Shown: positions 1 through 7,694 of the stretch, piece after piece
How positions within the stretch are numbered: position 1 is the stretch's first letter
Layout: every line of letters begins with the position of its first letter
Assembly (NCBI GenBank): GCA_050953105.1
Contig: JBMNMA010000007.1
Coordinates: forward strand, 186,001-250,000
DNA length: 64,000 nucleotides
Origin: UBA1206 sp050953105
GTDB lineage: Bacteria; Bacillota; Clostridia; Oscillospirales; CAG-382
Direction: 5' to 3'
Made by a program: the position numbers and the translations under genes
Notes under the pieces: generated by a model
Told to the model about the DNA's origin: nothing
The model's input: only the letters and a program-made list of their open reading frames with translations
The model's database searches: none

Positions 1-983
1 TGCCTGTCCTCGGGCAAAAGATCGAAATCGATTAATATATTGTCGGGAACAAAACCCCGGAGCGAATAAAATCTGAAAAGCAGGGAGGTAAGGGAGGAGG
101 AATCTATAAGCTCCTCTTTGCCGAAAAACATACATTCCCGGTCGGATATAATGCCGTTTCTTACGAAAAAGACGTTTATTGCCGTTCCCAGCTCGTCGGA
201 GTAGATGCCGAAAACGTCGGCGTTGAAATTTTCGTCCGCCACAATGTGCTGCTTTTCGCTTATGGTCTTTACCGAATTTATTATGTCCCGTATCTTTGCG
301 GCTTTTTCAAATTCAAGATTTTCGGCAAAATCGGTCATTTTGCCTTCAAGGGTTTTCAAAAGCTTTGAATAATCCCCTTTTAAAAATGATACGGCGTCGG
401 AGATGGTGGCGTTGTAATCCTCCTTTGACACCTGCCCCTTAATGCAAAGCCCCATGCACTGGTTTATATGAAAATTAAGGCAGGGCCTGCCTTTGCCAAT
501 ATCCTTGGGAAACTGCCGGTTGCAGGTGGGAAGGCGGAAAGCCTTTCTTGCGGCACCGAGTATCGAATATGCCACCGTTACCGATGAATAGGGGCCGAAA
601 TATTTTGAAGATTGGTTTTTCCGTTCATGGGCAACGGAAAGCAGGGGAAAATCCCCGCTTGTAAGCTCGATATAGGGGTATCCCCTGGAATCTTTTAGCT
701 TAATATTATAGCGGGGCATGTATTGCTTTATAAACTGGTTTTCAAGAATAAGCGCCTCAATATTGGAATTGGTGTGGTAAACCTCAAATGAGGAAACCGA
801 ATTTACCATATGCTCGGTTTTTACCGAATGCTTGGAATAAGGCGCAAAATAGCTTGACACCCGGTGACGCAGGGCCTTTGATTTGCCCACATAAATAACC
901 GTCCCCGACTGGTTTTTCATTATATAAACCCCCGGTGTGGCCGGGAGTGTTTTGGCCTGTTCAAACAGTATTTCTCTAGTCAT
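1..983 (-). CDS. uvrC: UvrABC excinuclease subunit C, N-terminal part (runs off window)
   Basis: UvrC makes the dual incisions on either side of a UvrB-bound DNA lesion in nucleotide excision repair. The gene starts at the ATG complementary to 981-983 and runs off the left edge, so about 327 residues are visible. The GIY-YIG nuclease fold occupies roughly residues 12-90, with the PGVYIMK and IYVGKSK motifs. A UVR motif (FEKAAKIRD), used to bind UvrB, lies near residues 205-230. The C-terminal endonuclease V-like and HhH domains fall outside the window. No strong Shine-Dalgarno sequence precedes the ATG. The HPr-like gene lies upstream on the same strand, so the two may be cotranscribed. Confidence 0.95.
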   Translation of the reverse strand, partial: MTREILFEQAKTLPATPGVYIMKNQSGTVIYVGKSKALRHRVSSYFAPYSKHSVKTEHMVNSVSSFEVYHTNSNIEALILENQFIKQYMPRYNIKLKDSRGYPYIELTSGDFPLLSVAHERKNQSSKYFGPYSSVTVAYSILGAARKAFRLPTCNRQFPKDIGKGRPCLNFHINQCMGLCIKGQVSKEDYNATISDAVSFLKGDYSKLLKTLEGKMTDFAENLEFEKAAKIRDIINSVKTISEKQHIVADENFNADVFGIYSDELGTAINVFFVRNGIISDRECMFFGKEELIDSSSLTSLLFRFYSLRGFVPDNILIDFDLLPEDR

Positions 984-1064
984 TTGTAAATACTTTCAGA
1001 TTCTGATAAAAAAGCCCTGAACTCATTGCCCTATGAGCCCAAGGCGACAATATGGTATTGATTA

Positions 1065-1322
1065 TTACTCAATGCTTAATATCAGGTCGACAAGCCCTTC
1101 CACGGTTTCAGCTTCGTCCTCGCCTTCGGCGATAATGGTAACCGTGTCGCCCTTTTTTATTCCGAGAGAAAGTACGCCCAGCAGGCTCTTGGCGTTGGCG
1201 CGTCTGTCGTTATTTTCAATCCATATGGAAGATTTGTAGGTATTTGCCTTCTGTATGAAGAAGGTAGCGGGTCTTGCTCTAAGTCCCACCGCATTTTGCA
1301 CTGTAATGGTTTTTGTAAACAT
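1065..1322 (-). CDS. HPr-family phosphocarrier paralogue lacking His15
   Basis: An 85-residue HPr-fold protein. In canonical HPr, His15 of the GLHARPA motif carries phosphate from enzyme I to PTS IIA domains, and Ser46 is the HPr kinase site. Here residue 15 is Arg (GLRARPA; codon aga read from the DNA), so PEP-dependent phosphotransfer should be lost. The Ser46 region is intact (NAKSLLGVLSLGI). The pattern resembles Bacillus Crh, which also lacks His15 (it has Gln) and keeps Ser46 as a catabolite-repression co-regulator. Start chosen at the ATG at 1322, behind an AAAAAGGAG Shine-Dalgarno; an upstream in-frame start at 1346 has less support. A palindromic promoter lies upstream. A regulatory role is inferred. 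Confidence 0.85.
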   Translation of the reverse strand: MFTKTITVQNAVGLRARPATFFIQKANTYKSSIWIENNDRRANAKSLLGVLSLGIKKGDTVTIIAEGEDEAETVEGLVDLILSIE

Positions 1323-1362
1323 ATCCGACTCCTTTTTAAGGGGCAAAACCCCTAAAAGTGCT

Positions 1363-1398
1363 TTGATTTATTATATCAAATAGTATATAATAAATCAA
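1363..1398. promoter_or_regulatory. Perfect inverted repeat containing SigA-type promoters in both directions
   Basis: The 13-bp arms 1364-1376 and 1385-1397 are exact reverse complements with an 8-nt spacer. On the minus strand the repeat holds TTGATT (1398-1393), a 17-bp gap, then TATAAT (1375-1370), about 40 bp upstream of the HPr-like start. By symmetry the plus strand also has TTGATT (1363-1368), 17 bp, TATAAT (1386-1391), which would give RNA antisense to the DUF4330 gene. The repeat could also be an operator. Confidence 0.65.
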
Positions 1399-1483
1399 TA
1401 GCGTTTATTTGATAAAAATTACGAAAAACTGACTTAGCCTTTGTGCAATATAATCAATGGTTTTTGAACGAAAATTTATAATT

Positions 1484-1975
1484 TCAGCCAGTTTTAGGCT
1501 GTTCGCCTTCAGAAACCACCTTTATTTCGGTTATTTTGCCTCTTATATAGCAATCGCCGGTTTCAAGCCCGAATTCCGACTTTATAAGCAGAATATCGTC
1601 GCCTTTGGTGTAGAAAGTGTCGTCAATAACATAGCCTTCGACATAAAGCACCATAACCGCCGAGGAATAGTATTCGGAAGGAGCCGTAAGCTCCTGGTCA
1701 CCAACGAAAATGGTGTCCTTAACCGGGGTAAAGGCTGTGCTATTTATCTTGCCGAAGTATAATCCGCCGTCGGCCATATACAGCTTTGTCCCTTCTGTTA
1801 AGACGGCTTTGCAACCGTTGGGCATGCTTTCCACCTCAAAGGTTACCTCAAGTACCACGCTTTCCCCGGGGAAAAGGGTGTCCTTTATCTGTTCCCTGAA
1901 AACAATACCCAAAATAACCCCGGCAATTATGATTATTATTAGCAAATCAAAGAGATTGAAACGCTTATTTTTCAT
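1484..1975 (-). CDS. DUF4330-type membrane-anchored protein
   Basis: 163 residues. A short basic N-terminus (KNKRF) precedes one hydrophobic segment at about residues 9-26, followed by an extracytoplasmic domain rich in beta strands. The layout and the NLFDLLIIIIIAG opening match DUF4330 proteins, whose function is unknown. It sits 28 bp downstream of a second protein of the same type and below a large multi-span membrane protein with a polysaccharide-ligase look. In this context the pair may assist assembly or export of a surface polymer, which is inference only. Confidence 0.7.
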   Translation of the reverse strand: MKNKRFNLFDLLIIIIIAGVILGIVFREQIKDTLFPGESVVLEVTFEVESMPNGCKAVLTEGTKLYMADGGLYFGKINSTAFTPVKDTIFVGDQELTAPSEYYSSAVMVLYVEGYVIDDTFYTKGDDILLIKSEFGLETGDCYIRGKITEIKVVSEGEQPKTG

Positions 1976-2003
1976 TTTTTATCCCCTTTTTCCCCATTTA
2001 TAT

Positions 2004-2381
2004 TCAGCCTTCGCCTTTGGTAATCGAGTAAACAACGCCTTCGGATATAACCGCATGGGTGGTAAACACAAAGGGCTGGCCGGTTTTAAGGGGCGGTGTC
2101 CCCTCTTCGGTTTCAAGGGTGATTTCTATCACCTTGGTTACCTTGGAGTTATCCTCCATTGTCCGTATGGCGGTAATTTCCCCCAGATATTCGCCGCTTT
2201 CAAGGTAAACCTTGTCTTTTGCCTTTACGCTTGCCACAGTGTCATCGCTGACGGTGGCGGTTATGATAAAGGTTGATGTATCGGCGGTTGCCGCATTTAT
2301 TATATAAACCACTCCGCCAAAGCAAATGGCAAGGATTAATATTATTATTGCGGTGTCAAGGAGATTTAACTTTTTTATCAT
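2004..2381 (-). CDS. DUF4330-type membrane-anchored protein (second copy)
   Basis: 125 residues with the same plan as its downstream neighbour: a basic start (MIKKLNLLDTAII), one membrane span at about residues 8-29, then a small extracytoplasmic domain. The motif YLESGEYLGEITAI parallels YMADGGLYFGKINS in the neighbour, which suggests tandem duplication followed by divergence. The ATG follows an AAGGAAG sequence and lies 18 bp after the stop of the membrane protein gene, so the three genes are very likely one transcript. Function unknown. Confidence 0.7.
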   Translation of the reverse strand: MIKKLNLLDTAIIILILAICFGGVVYIINAATADTSTFIITATVSDDTVASVKAKDKVYLESGEYLGEITAIRTMEDNSKVTKVIEITLETEEGTPPLKTGQPFVFTTHAVISEGVVYSITKGEG

Positions 2382-2399
2382 ATGTCATGCTTCCTTTCG

Positions 2400-4163
2400 T
2401 TATGTGTAGTCGTCATAGGAAACATGGGCGGGTATGGCGTTGCCGGTGGCGGAAACCAGTCCACAAAGTATCCAGAACATAAGCAGTCCGTTGCTTGTTT
2501 CAAAGGTGTTTGCAGACATACCGGTAACCAAAAAGACGCTCAGTCCGGTTATAAGTATGGCGCAAATAGGCCTGAGACGGCCTTTTCTTGAATACAAAGC
2601 CGAGGTAAAGGAACGGGAAAGCAGGAAAACTAAAAACACTCCCAATAAAGCCAGTCCTAAAATACCTATGCTTTGGGCAAGGACGCCGTAAACCGAACTT
2701 CCACCGAAATTTCCTCCGCCAAACAGCAGCCGCACCATATCATATTCACCGTCGATTGCCTTTTTAACCTCAAAAGGTGTGACGGTGTTGAACACCAGCA
2801 CAAACTGCCTTACATAATACAATATGGGGCAAACAAGGGCAAACACAAAGGCCACATTGAAAAATCTGGCGGTGCGGTAAACGAGATAGATAAAAAGACA
2901 TATCACCGCCGAAAACCACACCATGTCCGACATTGACACCGCTGCGTTAAACAGCACAGATAGCACAAATATAAGGCGTATAATAAAATGAAAACCGCTT
3001 TCCCTTTCGCCAAACATATAAAACGCAAAGGGAAGGGAGGCGATAATCATAAATTCTGAATATAAATTAAATTCCCCCACCAAAATGCCGGTTACGGCGG
3101 TAAAGTTTATATTTACAAAGTTAAACATAAACAGGGTGGTTAAAACCACCGACTTTATCATAAGCCCCAAGGCAAAGGAATATATGCTTTTTTTAAGCAG
3201 ATTGGCGTTTCTCATTAAGTTTGACGCCATGAAATAGGACGAAACGATTATAAACAGCCGTATTGCGCTAAATCCGTTAAACGCATACATAAACACCAGA
3301 GCAAAGAAGAGGGCGGGATAATCCTCGCTTTTCAATGTCAGGTTGCGTTTTCCCCTAAACAGCTTTAATATGTATGAAACCAGAGTTATAAACAGCACAA
3401 ACAGCAGTTTGTCCTCGTTGCCAAAGGGAACCGCCGCCATTGATATAAGCAGTCCGCTTTCCGGCGAATATAAAATGATAAGCGCCGTCAGCACCACGGC
3501 AATGCGGTATATAACCTCCAGCGGCGACAGGAAAAACACCCCGATACCGAAGGCAAGGCCGGCAAAAAAGGCTGCGGCAAAATGGTTTTGGGGCTGGCGG
3601 TCGGTGTCTATGGCAAGGCGGTTTATGCCCAGCAGGTCAAGGAAGAAATAAAAAATGCCGCTGTCGATAAGCTTTTTCCCCAGGGATTTTTTTGAAAAAA
3701 TCAAAAAGAAGGAGATAAGCACCATCAGCGCAATGGCAACCACCTCGGTTTGGGTGCGTTTTACGTCCATAAACACAAACAGCCGTATGGAATAGGCCAG
3801 CAGGGAATAAAGCCCTGCGGACATGAAAAACACTCCGAATGTTTTAACCGATGTCGCCATAAAGGCCTTTATAAGCTGTCGGTAAAGCTTCACTATAAAT
3901 GAATTTTCAACGCTTTTTGCAAATCCCCGCCGTATGGCCGAAAACACCGTTGTTGCCTTTGTCTTTTCGGCAATAAGGTGAATAAGGCCTTCATCCTTTG
4001 ACTTGTCTGCGTAATCGACAAAGGTGAACACCTTTGACAAAGCCCGTTTTGAAAACAGCGAATGAAGCCTTGCCGAAAAATAGGTAAGGATTGAAACAAT
4101 TATGCTGTTGTTTATAAACTGCCTGAAGACGCTTTTCTTGGCGGCTTTTAAGGATTTTTGCAT
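2400..4163 (-). CDS. Multi-span membrane protein resembling O-antigen ligase/polymerase (Wzy/WaaL-like)
   Basis: 587 residues with about 12 hydrophobic segments after a roughly 100-residue cytoplasmic N-terminal region. The arrangement of long hydrophobic helices, a large loop before the last spans (around FNTVTPFEVKKAIDGEYDMVRLLFG) and a stretch like GILVGEFNLYSEFMIIASLPF resemble the O-antigen ligase superfamily, which joins or polymerises lipid-linked glycans on the outer face of the membrane. No glycosyltransferase or flippase gene is visible nearby, so the substrate cannot be named. It occupies the place where rplS often follows trmD and is followed by two DUF4330-type genes. The superfamily call rests on topology more than on catalytic residues. 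Confidence 0.6.
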   Translation of the reverse strand: MQKSLKAAKKSVFRQFINNSIIVSILTYFSARLHSLFSKRALSKVFTFVDYADKSKDEGLIHLIAEKTKATTVFSAIRRGFAKSVENSFIVKLYRQLIKAFMATSVKTFGVFFMSAGLYSLLAYSIRLFVFMDVKRTQTEVVAIALMVLISFFLIFSKKSLGKKLIDSGIFYFFLDLLGINRLAIDTDRQPQNHFAAAFFAGLAFGIGVFFLSPLEVIYRIAVVLTALIILYSPESGLLISMAAVPFGNEDKLLFVLFITLVSYILKLFRGKRNLTLKSEDYPALFFALVFMYAFNGFSAIRLFIIVSSYFMASNLMRNANLLKKSIYSFALGLMIKSVVLTTLFMFNFVNINFTAVTGILVGEFNLYSEFMIIASLPFAFYMFGERESGFHFIIRLIFVLSVLFNAAVSMSDMVWFSAVICLFIYLVYRTARFFNVAFVFALVCPILYYVRQFVLVFNTVTPFEVKKAIDGEYDMVRLLFGGGNFGGSSVYGVLAQSIGILGLALLGVFLVFLLSRSFTSALYSRKGRLRPICAILITGLSVFLVTGMSANTFETSNGLLMFWILCGLVSATGNAIPAHVSYDDYT

Positions 4164-4187
4164 TGTTGCCTTCCTTTTCAGGGTTGT

Positions 4188-4880
4188 TTACGGCTTTGTG
4201 GTTTTTTCAAGCAGGTCGGGTCGTTTTTTCAGCGTTCTCTGGTATGACTGGTCTTTCCGCCATTTTTCAATATTGGCGTGGTGGCCGCTCAACAGTATTT
4301 CCGGCACCTCAAGACCTTCGAACACCCGGGGCTTTGTGTATTGGGGGTATTCCAGCAACCCCGACGCTATGCTTTCTTCCTCATGGCATATTTTGTCGGG
4401 CAATACCCCGTCCACAAGACGGGCGACACAATCGGTAACCACTGCGGCGGGTAGTTCGCCGCCGGTAAGCACATAATCGCCTATGGAAATTTCCTCGTCG
4501 ATTTCAAGCTCTATAATCCGTTCGTCTATACCCTCGTAATGTCCGCAGAAAAGGATGAGATTGTCGTATTTCGAAAGCTCCACCGCCTTTTGGTGGCTGA
4601 AAAGGCTCCCCTGGGGGGAAAGGTAGATGGTGCGGACACTGCCGCTAAGCTTATTTTTAACCGCCCTCAGACAGTCCACCGCCGGCTGGCAGGTCATAAC
4701 CATGCCATAACCCCCGCCGTAGGGGGTGTCGTCGGTGCGGCGGTGCTTGTCAAGGGTATAATCCCTTATATCGGTAAGGTTAACCGAAACAAGTCCCTTT
4801 TCAATGGCTTTTCCGATAACGCTTGTAGAAACAAACCCTCCGAACATTTCGGGAAACAATGTGAGTATTTCAAAATTCAT
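4188..4880 (-). CDS. trmD: tRNA (guanine(37)-N1)-methyltransferase
   Basis: TrmD methylates G37 next to the anticodon of tRNAs reading CUN, CCN and CGG, preventing frameshifting. The 230-residue length is normal. Visible motifs include the N-terminal ILTLFPEMF, the DDTPYGGGYGMVM segment and the knot motifs LFCGHYEGIDERI and IGDYVLTGGELPA that form the SAM-binding trefoil. It lies 24 bp downstream of rimM in the usual rpsP-khpA-rimM-trmD order. The customary next gene, rplS, is not present here. Confidence 0.97.
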   Translation of the reverse strand: MNFEILTLFPEMFGGFVSTSVIGKAIEKGLVSVNLTDIRDYTLDKHRRTDDTPYGGGYGMVMTCQPAVDCLRAVKNKLSGSVRTIYLSPQGSLFSHQKAVELSKYDNLILFCGHYEGIDERIIELEIDEEISIGDYVLTGGELPAAVVTDCVARLVDGVLPDKICHEEESIASGLLEYPQYTKPRVFEGLEVPEILLSGHHANIEKWRKDQSYQRTLKKRPDLLEKTTKP

Positions 4881-4904
4881 TATATTTCACGCTGCCTGAA
4901 AATA

Positions 4905-5420
4905 TTAAACCAGTCCTTCGGGGATATTTACCACAATCCCCTCGCCGGGGGCAGCCTTAATGACATGCTCCTCAACGGCGGGAATGCGGAAGGTGGTTTC
5001 ACCTTTTATGACATAATAAATTTTACCGGCTATTTCTTCAACGTCTGCCACAATACCTATGCTTTCGCCGGTTTTGGCGTCGGTAGCGGTTTCCCCTACC
5101 AGGTCGTCAAGGTAAAACACCCCTTCGGGCAGGGTTATGTCATTGCGGTCAAACCACACCGTCCGACCGTTAAGGGTGGCGGCAAGGTCCCGGTCCTCAT
5201 AGCCTTTGAAAACAATAGATGGTATGGTGGGGCGGTATAACGCCACCTCAAGAGGGGTTTTTCCCTCCTCGTCAAGGTATAAACGCTCAACCCCCGAAAG
5301 AAATTCGGGGGAATCGCAGTAACAGCTAAACCTAATTTCGCCTTTCAGTCCTCTTGGGGAATTAAGCCTTCCCGCTTGGATATAGCGTTTCACGGTATCA
5401 GTTAATGTCAACAATGACAC
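4905..5420 (-). CDS. rimM: Ribosome maturation factor RimM
   Basis: RimM helps process the 3' domain of 16S rRNA and binds ribosomal protein S19. The protein has the N-terminal RimM barrel (YIQAGRLNSPRGLKGEIRF) and the C-terminal PRC-barrel (GVFYLDDLVGETATDAKTGESIG region). The start is ambiguous. A GTG at 5420 has an AAGGA sequence about 8 nt upstream but overlaps khpA by 23 bp; a GTG at 5393 just after the khpA stop would remove nine residues not typical of RimM but has no good ribosome-binding site. Either way, coupling to khpA is likely. Confidence 0.93.
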   Translation of the reverse strand: MSLLTLTDTVKRYIQAGRLNSPRGLKGEIRFSCYCDSPEFLSGVERLYLDEEGKTPLEVALYRPTIPSIVFKGYEDRDLAATLNGRTVWFDRNDITLPEGVFYLDDLVGETATDAKTGESIGIVADVEEIAGKIYYVIKGETTFRIPAVEEHVIKAAPGEGIVVNIPEGLV

Positions 5421-5625
5421 GCTTGTTTTCCTTGGCGGCGGCTGCCCGCATAAGGGTGCGTATCGATTTGGCTATCCGTCCGCCCCGGCCTATAACCTTG
5501 CCGGCGTCGGTCTTAGCCACGGTAAGCTCAAGAATAATCATGTCGCCGCTTTCCCGTTCGATAATTACTATCTCATCAGGGTTGTCCACCAACGGCTTAA
5601 TGATGTCTGTTAAAAGCTGTTTCAT
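5398..5625 (-). CDS. khpA: KH-domain RNA-binding protein KhpA (YlqC)
   Basis: A 75-residue single KH domain with the RNA-gripping GxxG loop present as VIGRGGRIAKSIRTLMRAAA. KhpA proteins dimerise with KhpB in Firmicutes and affect cell division and post-transcriptional regulation. The position between rpsP and rimM is the usual one. The ATG at 5625 follows rpsP by 25 bp. Confidence 0.92.
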   Translation of the reverse strand: MKQLLTDIIKPLVDNPDEIVIIERESGDMIILELTVAKTDAGKVIGRGGRIAKSIRTLMRAAAAKENKRVIVDIN

Positions 5626-5649
5626 TTAATCAGGCCTTTCTCAATTTCC

Positions 5650-5892
5650 TTAAATAACGCCGTTTTTCTTTAAAATGGACTTAACGGTATCGGTGGGCTG
5701 AGCGCCGTTGGCAATCCACTGCTTTGCCTTGTCGGCATCAAGCTTAATTTCAGCAGGTTCGGTCATGGGGTTGTAGTAGCCTATTTCCTCAATAAATCTG
5801 CCGTCACGGGGATAGCGGGAATCCGCAACCACGATTCTGTAAAAGGGAGATTTCTTTGCGCCCATTCTTCTTAATCTGATTTTAACTGCCAT
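5650..5892 (-). CDS. rpsP: 30S ribosomal protein S16
   Basis: 80 residues beginning MAVKIRLRRMGAKKSPFYRI, the signature of bS16, a small-subunit assembly protein. Full length for Firmicutes. A GGAGGTCATTAC leader gives a strong ribosome-binding site. It sits 62 bp downstream of ffh and leads the rpsP-khpA-rimM-trmD group. Confidence 0.98.
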   Translation of the reverse strand: MAVKIRLRRMGAKKSPFYRIVVADSRYPRDGRFIEEIGYYNPMTEPAEIKLDADKAKQWIANGAQPTDTVKSILKKNGVI

Positions 5893-5954
5893 TTGTAATG
5901 ACCTCCGAAAAATAATTTATTAATTTATATTTATTTTAAAATAAATACCGTGTT

Positions 5955-7277
5955 TTAAAAGGGAAATTTAAATCTGCCCTTCTTTTTGCCGCTTGACATA
6001 AACTGCTTCATAAGCTGTTTTGTCTGCTCGTATTGCTTAAGCAGCCGGTTTACCTCCTCAACGGTGGTGCCCGAACCTGCGGCTATCCGCCTCTTGCGGG
6101 AGAAATTTAAAATGTCGGGTTTTGTCCGTTCCTTCATTGTCATTGAAAGAATTATTGCCTCTGTGCGGGCAATAGCTTTTTCGTCGATTTTGGCGTCCTT
6201 AAGCTGCCCCGGCTTTACCCCAGGCATCATGGAAAGAAGGGATTCCATGCTTCCCATGTTTTTTATCTGCTTAAACTGGTCGAGATAATCGTTTAACGTA
6301 AAGGTCTGCTCACGAAACTTCTTTTCCAGCTCGGCGGCTTTCTTTTCGTCATAGGCCTGCTCGGCTTTTTCGATAAGGGAAAGCACGTCGCCCATGCCTA
6401 AAATCCTCGACGCCATACGCTCGGGGTGGAATGTTTCAATGGCGTCCAGCTTTTCGCCGGTGCCTATGAATTTAATTGGCTTGCCGGTGATGTATTTAAC
6501 CGACAAGGCGGCGCCGCCCCGGGTGTCACCGTCCATTTTGGTCAATATTACGCCGGTAATGTCAAGCAGGTCGTTAAATGCCTTTGCCACGTTTACCGCA
6601 TCCTGCCCCGTCATGGCATCCACCACCAGCAGAATTTCGGTGGGGTTGACCTTGTCTTTTATATTTTTCAGCTCGGTCATAAGATCTTCGTCTATATGGA
6701 GCCGGCCGGCGGTGTCTATTATAACTGTGTCAAAACCGAACTTGATAGCGTGTTTTATTGCTTCGGAAGCGGTGTTGACGGGGTTTGAGGTGCCTTTTTC
6801 ATAAACCTCGCAGCCTACCTGGCCCCCCACCACCTGCAGCTGCTTTATTGCCGCCGGGCGGTAGATGTCGCAGGCAACCAGCAGAGGATTTTTCCCCTGC
6901 TTTTTAAGCTTTCCGGCAAGCTTGGCGCAGTGGGTGGTTTTACCCGAACCCTGAAGACCGCACATAAGAATGACCGTGGGGGGCTTGGGAGCAACCTCTA
7001 GCTTTGAGGCGGTTCCCCCCATAAGGGCTATTAGTTCTTCGTTTACTATTTTTACTATATGCTGGGCGGGGAGAAGGCTTTCCAAAACCTCGCTGCCCAC
7101 AGCCCGCTGGGACACTTTGGCGACAAAATCTTTAACCACCTTGAAGTTGACGTCGGCCTCAAGGAGGGCAAGCTTAATTTCCCTCATTCCTTCCTTAACG
7201 TCGGCTTCGGTGAGCTTACCCTTGTTTTTGAATTTTTTTAGGGCCTCGGCCATTTTTTCGACTAAGCTTTGAAACAT
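5955..7277 (-). CDS. ffh: Signal recognition particle GTPase Ffh
   Basis: Ffh binds 4.5S/6S RNA and hydrophobic signal sequences and delivers ribosomes to FtsY at the membrane. The 440-residue protein has the N helical bundle (about 1-95), the G domain with GLQGSGKTT, DTAGRLHID and TKMDGD, and the C-terminal M domain with MMPGVKPG. The C-terminal tail is short and basic (SSGKKKGRFKFPF). It lies 11 bp downstream of ylxM, the standard partner. No SRP RNA gene was recognised in this window. Confidence 0.97.
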   Translation of the reverse strand: MFQSLVEKMAEALKKFKNKGKLTEADVKEGMREIKLALLEADVNFKVVKDFVAKVSQRAVGSEVLESLLPAQHIVKIVNEELIALMGGTASKLEVAPKPPTVILMCGLQGSGKTTHCAKLAGKLKKQGKNPLLVACDIYRPAAIKQLQVVGGQVGCEVYEKGTSNPVNTASEAIKHAIKFGFDTVIIDTAGRLHIDEDLMTELKNIKDKVNPTEILLVVDAMTGQDAVNVAKAFNDLLDITGVILTKMDGDTRGGAALSVKYITGKPIKFIGTGEKLDAIETFHPERMASRILGMGDVLSLIEKAEQAYDEKKAAELEKKFREQTFTLNDYLDQFKQIKNMGSMESLLSMMPGVKPGQLKDAKIDEKAIARTEAIILSMTMKERTKPDILNFSRKRRIAAGSGTTVEEVNRLLKQYEQTKQLMKQFMSSGKKKGRFKFPF

Positions 7278-7288
7278 TATGACCTTCC

Positions 7289-7603
7289 TTATAAGAGTTT
7301 TTTGGCCTCGTTTACTACCTGTTCGTCGTCTGTCAGGGCAAGTATTTTTTCAGCCGTCTGCCTTACCTTTTGGTCGTATTCGGCAAGCTTTAAGCTTTTT
7401 TCAAGGAAAAACAGATATTCCTCACCGGTAACGATGGCATTTCGCACTCCCTGACGGGTTATGCCTAAATTTTCGGCAATTTCGGAAAGGGAAAGGTCCT
7501 GATTGTAATACAAATCAATGGCCTCCCTCTGCCGTTCGGAAAGGAGGGGGGAATAAAAATCAAACAGCAGGGATATTTCACGTCTTTTATCATTTATACC
7601 CAT
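7289..7603 (-). CDS. ylxM: YlxM-family putative DNA-binding protein (SRP operon regulator)
   Basis: 104 residues forming a sigma-region-4-like helix-turn-helix: a helix with YYNQDLSLSEIAENLGI followed by the recognition helix TRQGVRNAI. YlxM is encoded immediately upstream of ffh across Firmicutes and is thought to modulate SRP components. The spacing to ffh (11 bp) indicates one transcript. A SigA-type promoter (7666-7694) with an intervening hairpin lies upstream. Confidence 0.9.
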   Translation of the reverse strand: MGINDKRREISLLFDFYSPLLSERQREAIDLYYNQDLSLSEIAENLGITRQGVRNAIVTGEEYLFFLEKSLKLAEYDQKVRQTAEKILALTDDEQVVNEAKKLL

Positions 7604-7635
7604 TTTTCATTCCCTTTTCTTTACCCTACAAACAA

Positions 7636-7664
7636 CGCCTGTAAAGCAAAAAACTTTACAGGCG
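7636..7664. terminator. Rho-independent terminator-like hairpin after the Clp gene, in the ylxM leader
   Basis: The 11-bp arms 7636-7646 and 7654-7664 are perfect complements. On the minus strand the hairpin comes 27 nt after the Clp stop codon and is followed by the weak T-tract TTGTTTG. It also begins directly after the -10 of the promoter at 7666-7694, so it may act as an attenuator for ylxM-ffh. Confidence 0.65.
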
Positions 7665-7665
7665 T

Positions 7666-7694
7666 ATTATATCAATCCTTTTGTATTTTGTCAA
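7666..7694 (-). promoter_or_regulatory. SigA-type promoter for ylxM-ffh
   Basis: Minus-strand TTGACA (7694-7689), a 17-bp spacer and TATAAT (7671-7666) match the consensus exactly. The -35 overlaps the stop codon of the Clp gene. The predicted transcript start (about 7659) falls inside the hairpin at 7636-7664. Confidence 0.75.
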
